A DNA stretch of 7,215 bases from Candidatus Omnitrophota bacterium. Lineage in GTDB: Bacteria > Omnitrophota > Gorgyraeia > 2-02-FULL-51-18 > JAGOUK01. The stretch is taken from assembly GCA_018061225.1 (NCBI GenBank), contig JAGOUK010000065.1:1-7215 (forward strand), in the 5' to 3' direction. Shown here piece after piece: positions 6,730 through 7,215 of this stretch. The notes under the pieces were generated by a model, which did no database searches, was not told the origin of the DNA, and saw only the letters and a list, made by a program, of their open reading frames with translations. The position numbers and the translations under genes were made by a program. Numbering within the stretch: the first letter of the stretch is position 1; each line of letters begins with the position of its first letter.

Positions 6730-6758
6730 GGTATACATTAGCAATTAAAGGCTTTCAA
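6730..6758 (-). promoter_or_regulatory. Predicted promoter of the minor-pilin operon
   Basis: TTGAAA (6758-6753, 5 of 6 consensus matches) is separated by exactly 17 nt from TATACC (6735-6730). The spacer ends in ATG, giving ATGTATACCAT around the -10. An A/T-only stretch lies directly upstream and could act as an UP element. Initiation near 6723 would put the ribosome site AGGT at the extreme 5' end of the transcript. Confidence 0.65.
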
Positions 6759-6759
6759 G

Positions 6760-6781
6760 TTTATTAATTATTTATTAATTA
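6760..6781. repeat. Tandem 11-bp A/T repeat upstream of the pilin promoter
   Basis: TTTATTAATTA occurs twice without a gap on the plus strand (6760-6770 and 6771-6781), directly behind the -35 box. The 11-bp period is close to one DNA turn. This suits binding by the RNA polymerase alpha C-terminal domain, or by an A/T-preferring protein, on one face of the helix. Confidence 0.6.
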
Positions 6782-6897
6782 TAACAAAACAACCATCTAA
6801 GGTCTCGGGCAGTCGCCGATTGCCGTGATTGAAGATTCTCTGTGAGTTTGTGGGTGGATTGCGGTCTGAGAGGCTGAAGCTGGGGGAAGCGATATCT

Positions 6898-7215
6898 CTA
6901 TGTTGTTTTGGGAGCTTCCTGGGCTTCGATCACGACCGCAAATTCGCCTTGCGGTTCGCGCCCCTCAAAAACGGCGCGGACTTCTGAGACGCGGCCGCGG
7001 ACCACTTCCTCGAACTTCTTAGTGAGCTCGCGGGCAACGGCGATGCGGACATCGCCGAGCACGGCTTCAATATCCGCGAGCGTGCGGCGGATCTTATAGA
7101 CGGATTCATAGATGACCACCGTGCAGCCGTAGGCCTTCCAAGCCTCGATGCGGCGGCGGCGGGCACCTTCCTTGGGGGGCAAAAATCCTTCAAACAAAAA
7201 TCGATCCGTCGGCAG
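6898..7215 (-). CDS. rsmI: 16S rRNA (cytidine(1402)-2'-O)-methyltransferase, C-terminal fragment (runs off window)
   Basis: RsmI uses S-adenosylmethionine to methylate the ribose 2'-O of C1402 in the decoding centre of 16S rRNA. The visible 105 residues are in frame from the window edge. They start LPTDRFLFEGFLPPKEGARRR and continue with IYESVYKIRRTLADIEAVLGD and RIAVARELTKKFEEVVRG, then GEFAVVIE near the end. These segments match the SAM-dependent tetrapyrrole-methylase-fold family to which RsmI (YraL) belongs. The ATP/SAM-proximal N-terminal half is outside the window. The stop is TAG at 6900-6898. About 140 bp without a gene separate it from the pilin promoter. No convincing strong terminator is seen there, so read-through into the pilin operon is possible. 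Confidence 0.95.
   Translation of the reverse strand: MPTDRFLFEGFLPPKEGARRRRIEAWKAYGCTVVIYESVYKIRRTLADIEAVLGDVRIAVARELTKKFEEVVRGRVSEVRAVFEGREPQGEFAVVIEAQEAPKTT

Noticed and set aside
6808..6824. Hairpin GGCA...TGCC (minus strand) as an rsmI terminator
   Set aside because: The stem has an internal A-C mismatch and the T-rich stretch begins more than 12 nt later, so it does not meet the pattern of an intrinsic terminator.

Overview
The window fits a diderm (Gram-negative-type) bacterium of moderate GC content with type IV pilus-like machinery. The combination of PyrR attenuation, PilV/W/X-like pseudopilins and a large exported subtilase with repeats would suit a candidate phylum such as Omnitrophota, but that placement is a guess and nothing here proves it. 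All six protein-coding genes that I can support lie on the minus strand, so genes read from high to low coordinates.

Region by region, in transcription order: (1) 7215-6898 is the C-terminal end of rsmI, the 16S rRNA ribose methyltransferase, cut by the window edge. (2) 6758-3868 is a three-gene operon with overlapping genes and a clear promoter. It encodes a PilV-like and a PilW/PulJ-like minor pilin and a large PilX-like protein. (3) 3798-1059 is a separately promoted gene for an exported S8 (subtilisin-type) serine peptidase. Its C-terminal half carries three repeats of exactly 123 residues made of YYxxG/WKDG units, which resemble MORN-2/Rhs-type repeats. A strong hairpin at 1015-968 follows the gene. 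(4) 914-1 is the start of a pyrimidine biosynthesis operon: a promoter, a PyrR-controlled attenuator leader, pyrR and the first 62 codons of pyrB, which runs off the window.

Two points deserve most attention. First, the order pilV-pilW-pilX followed by a large exported protein copies the minor-pilin clusters in which the last position is PilY1, the pilus-tip adhesin. Here that position holds a protease-repeat fusion, and its promoter matches the pilin operon promoter closely (TTGAAA, 17 nt, TATAC, with ATG just before the -10). Second, the pyr leader contains a complete set of mutually exclusive structures: a PyrR-binding loop that fits the known consensus, an antiterminator, and a terminator whose 3' arm is also the Shine-Dalgarno sequence of pyrR. 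The U-tract directly abuts the pyrR start codon, so transcriptional and translational control may be combined.

No rRNA, tRNA, insertion sequence or CRISPR array was seen.
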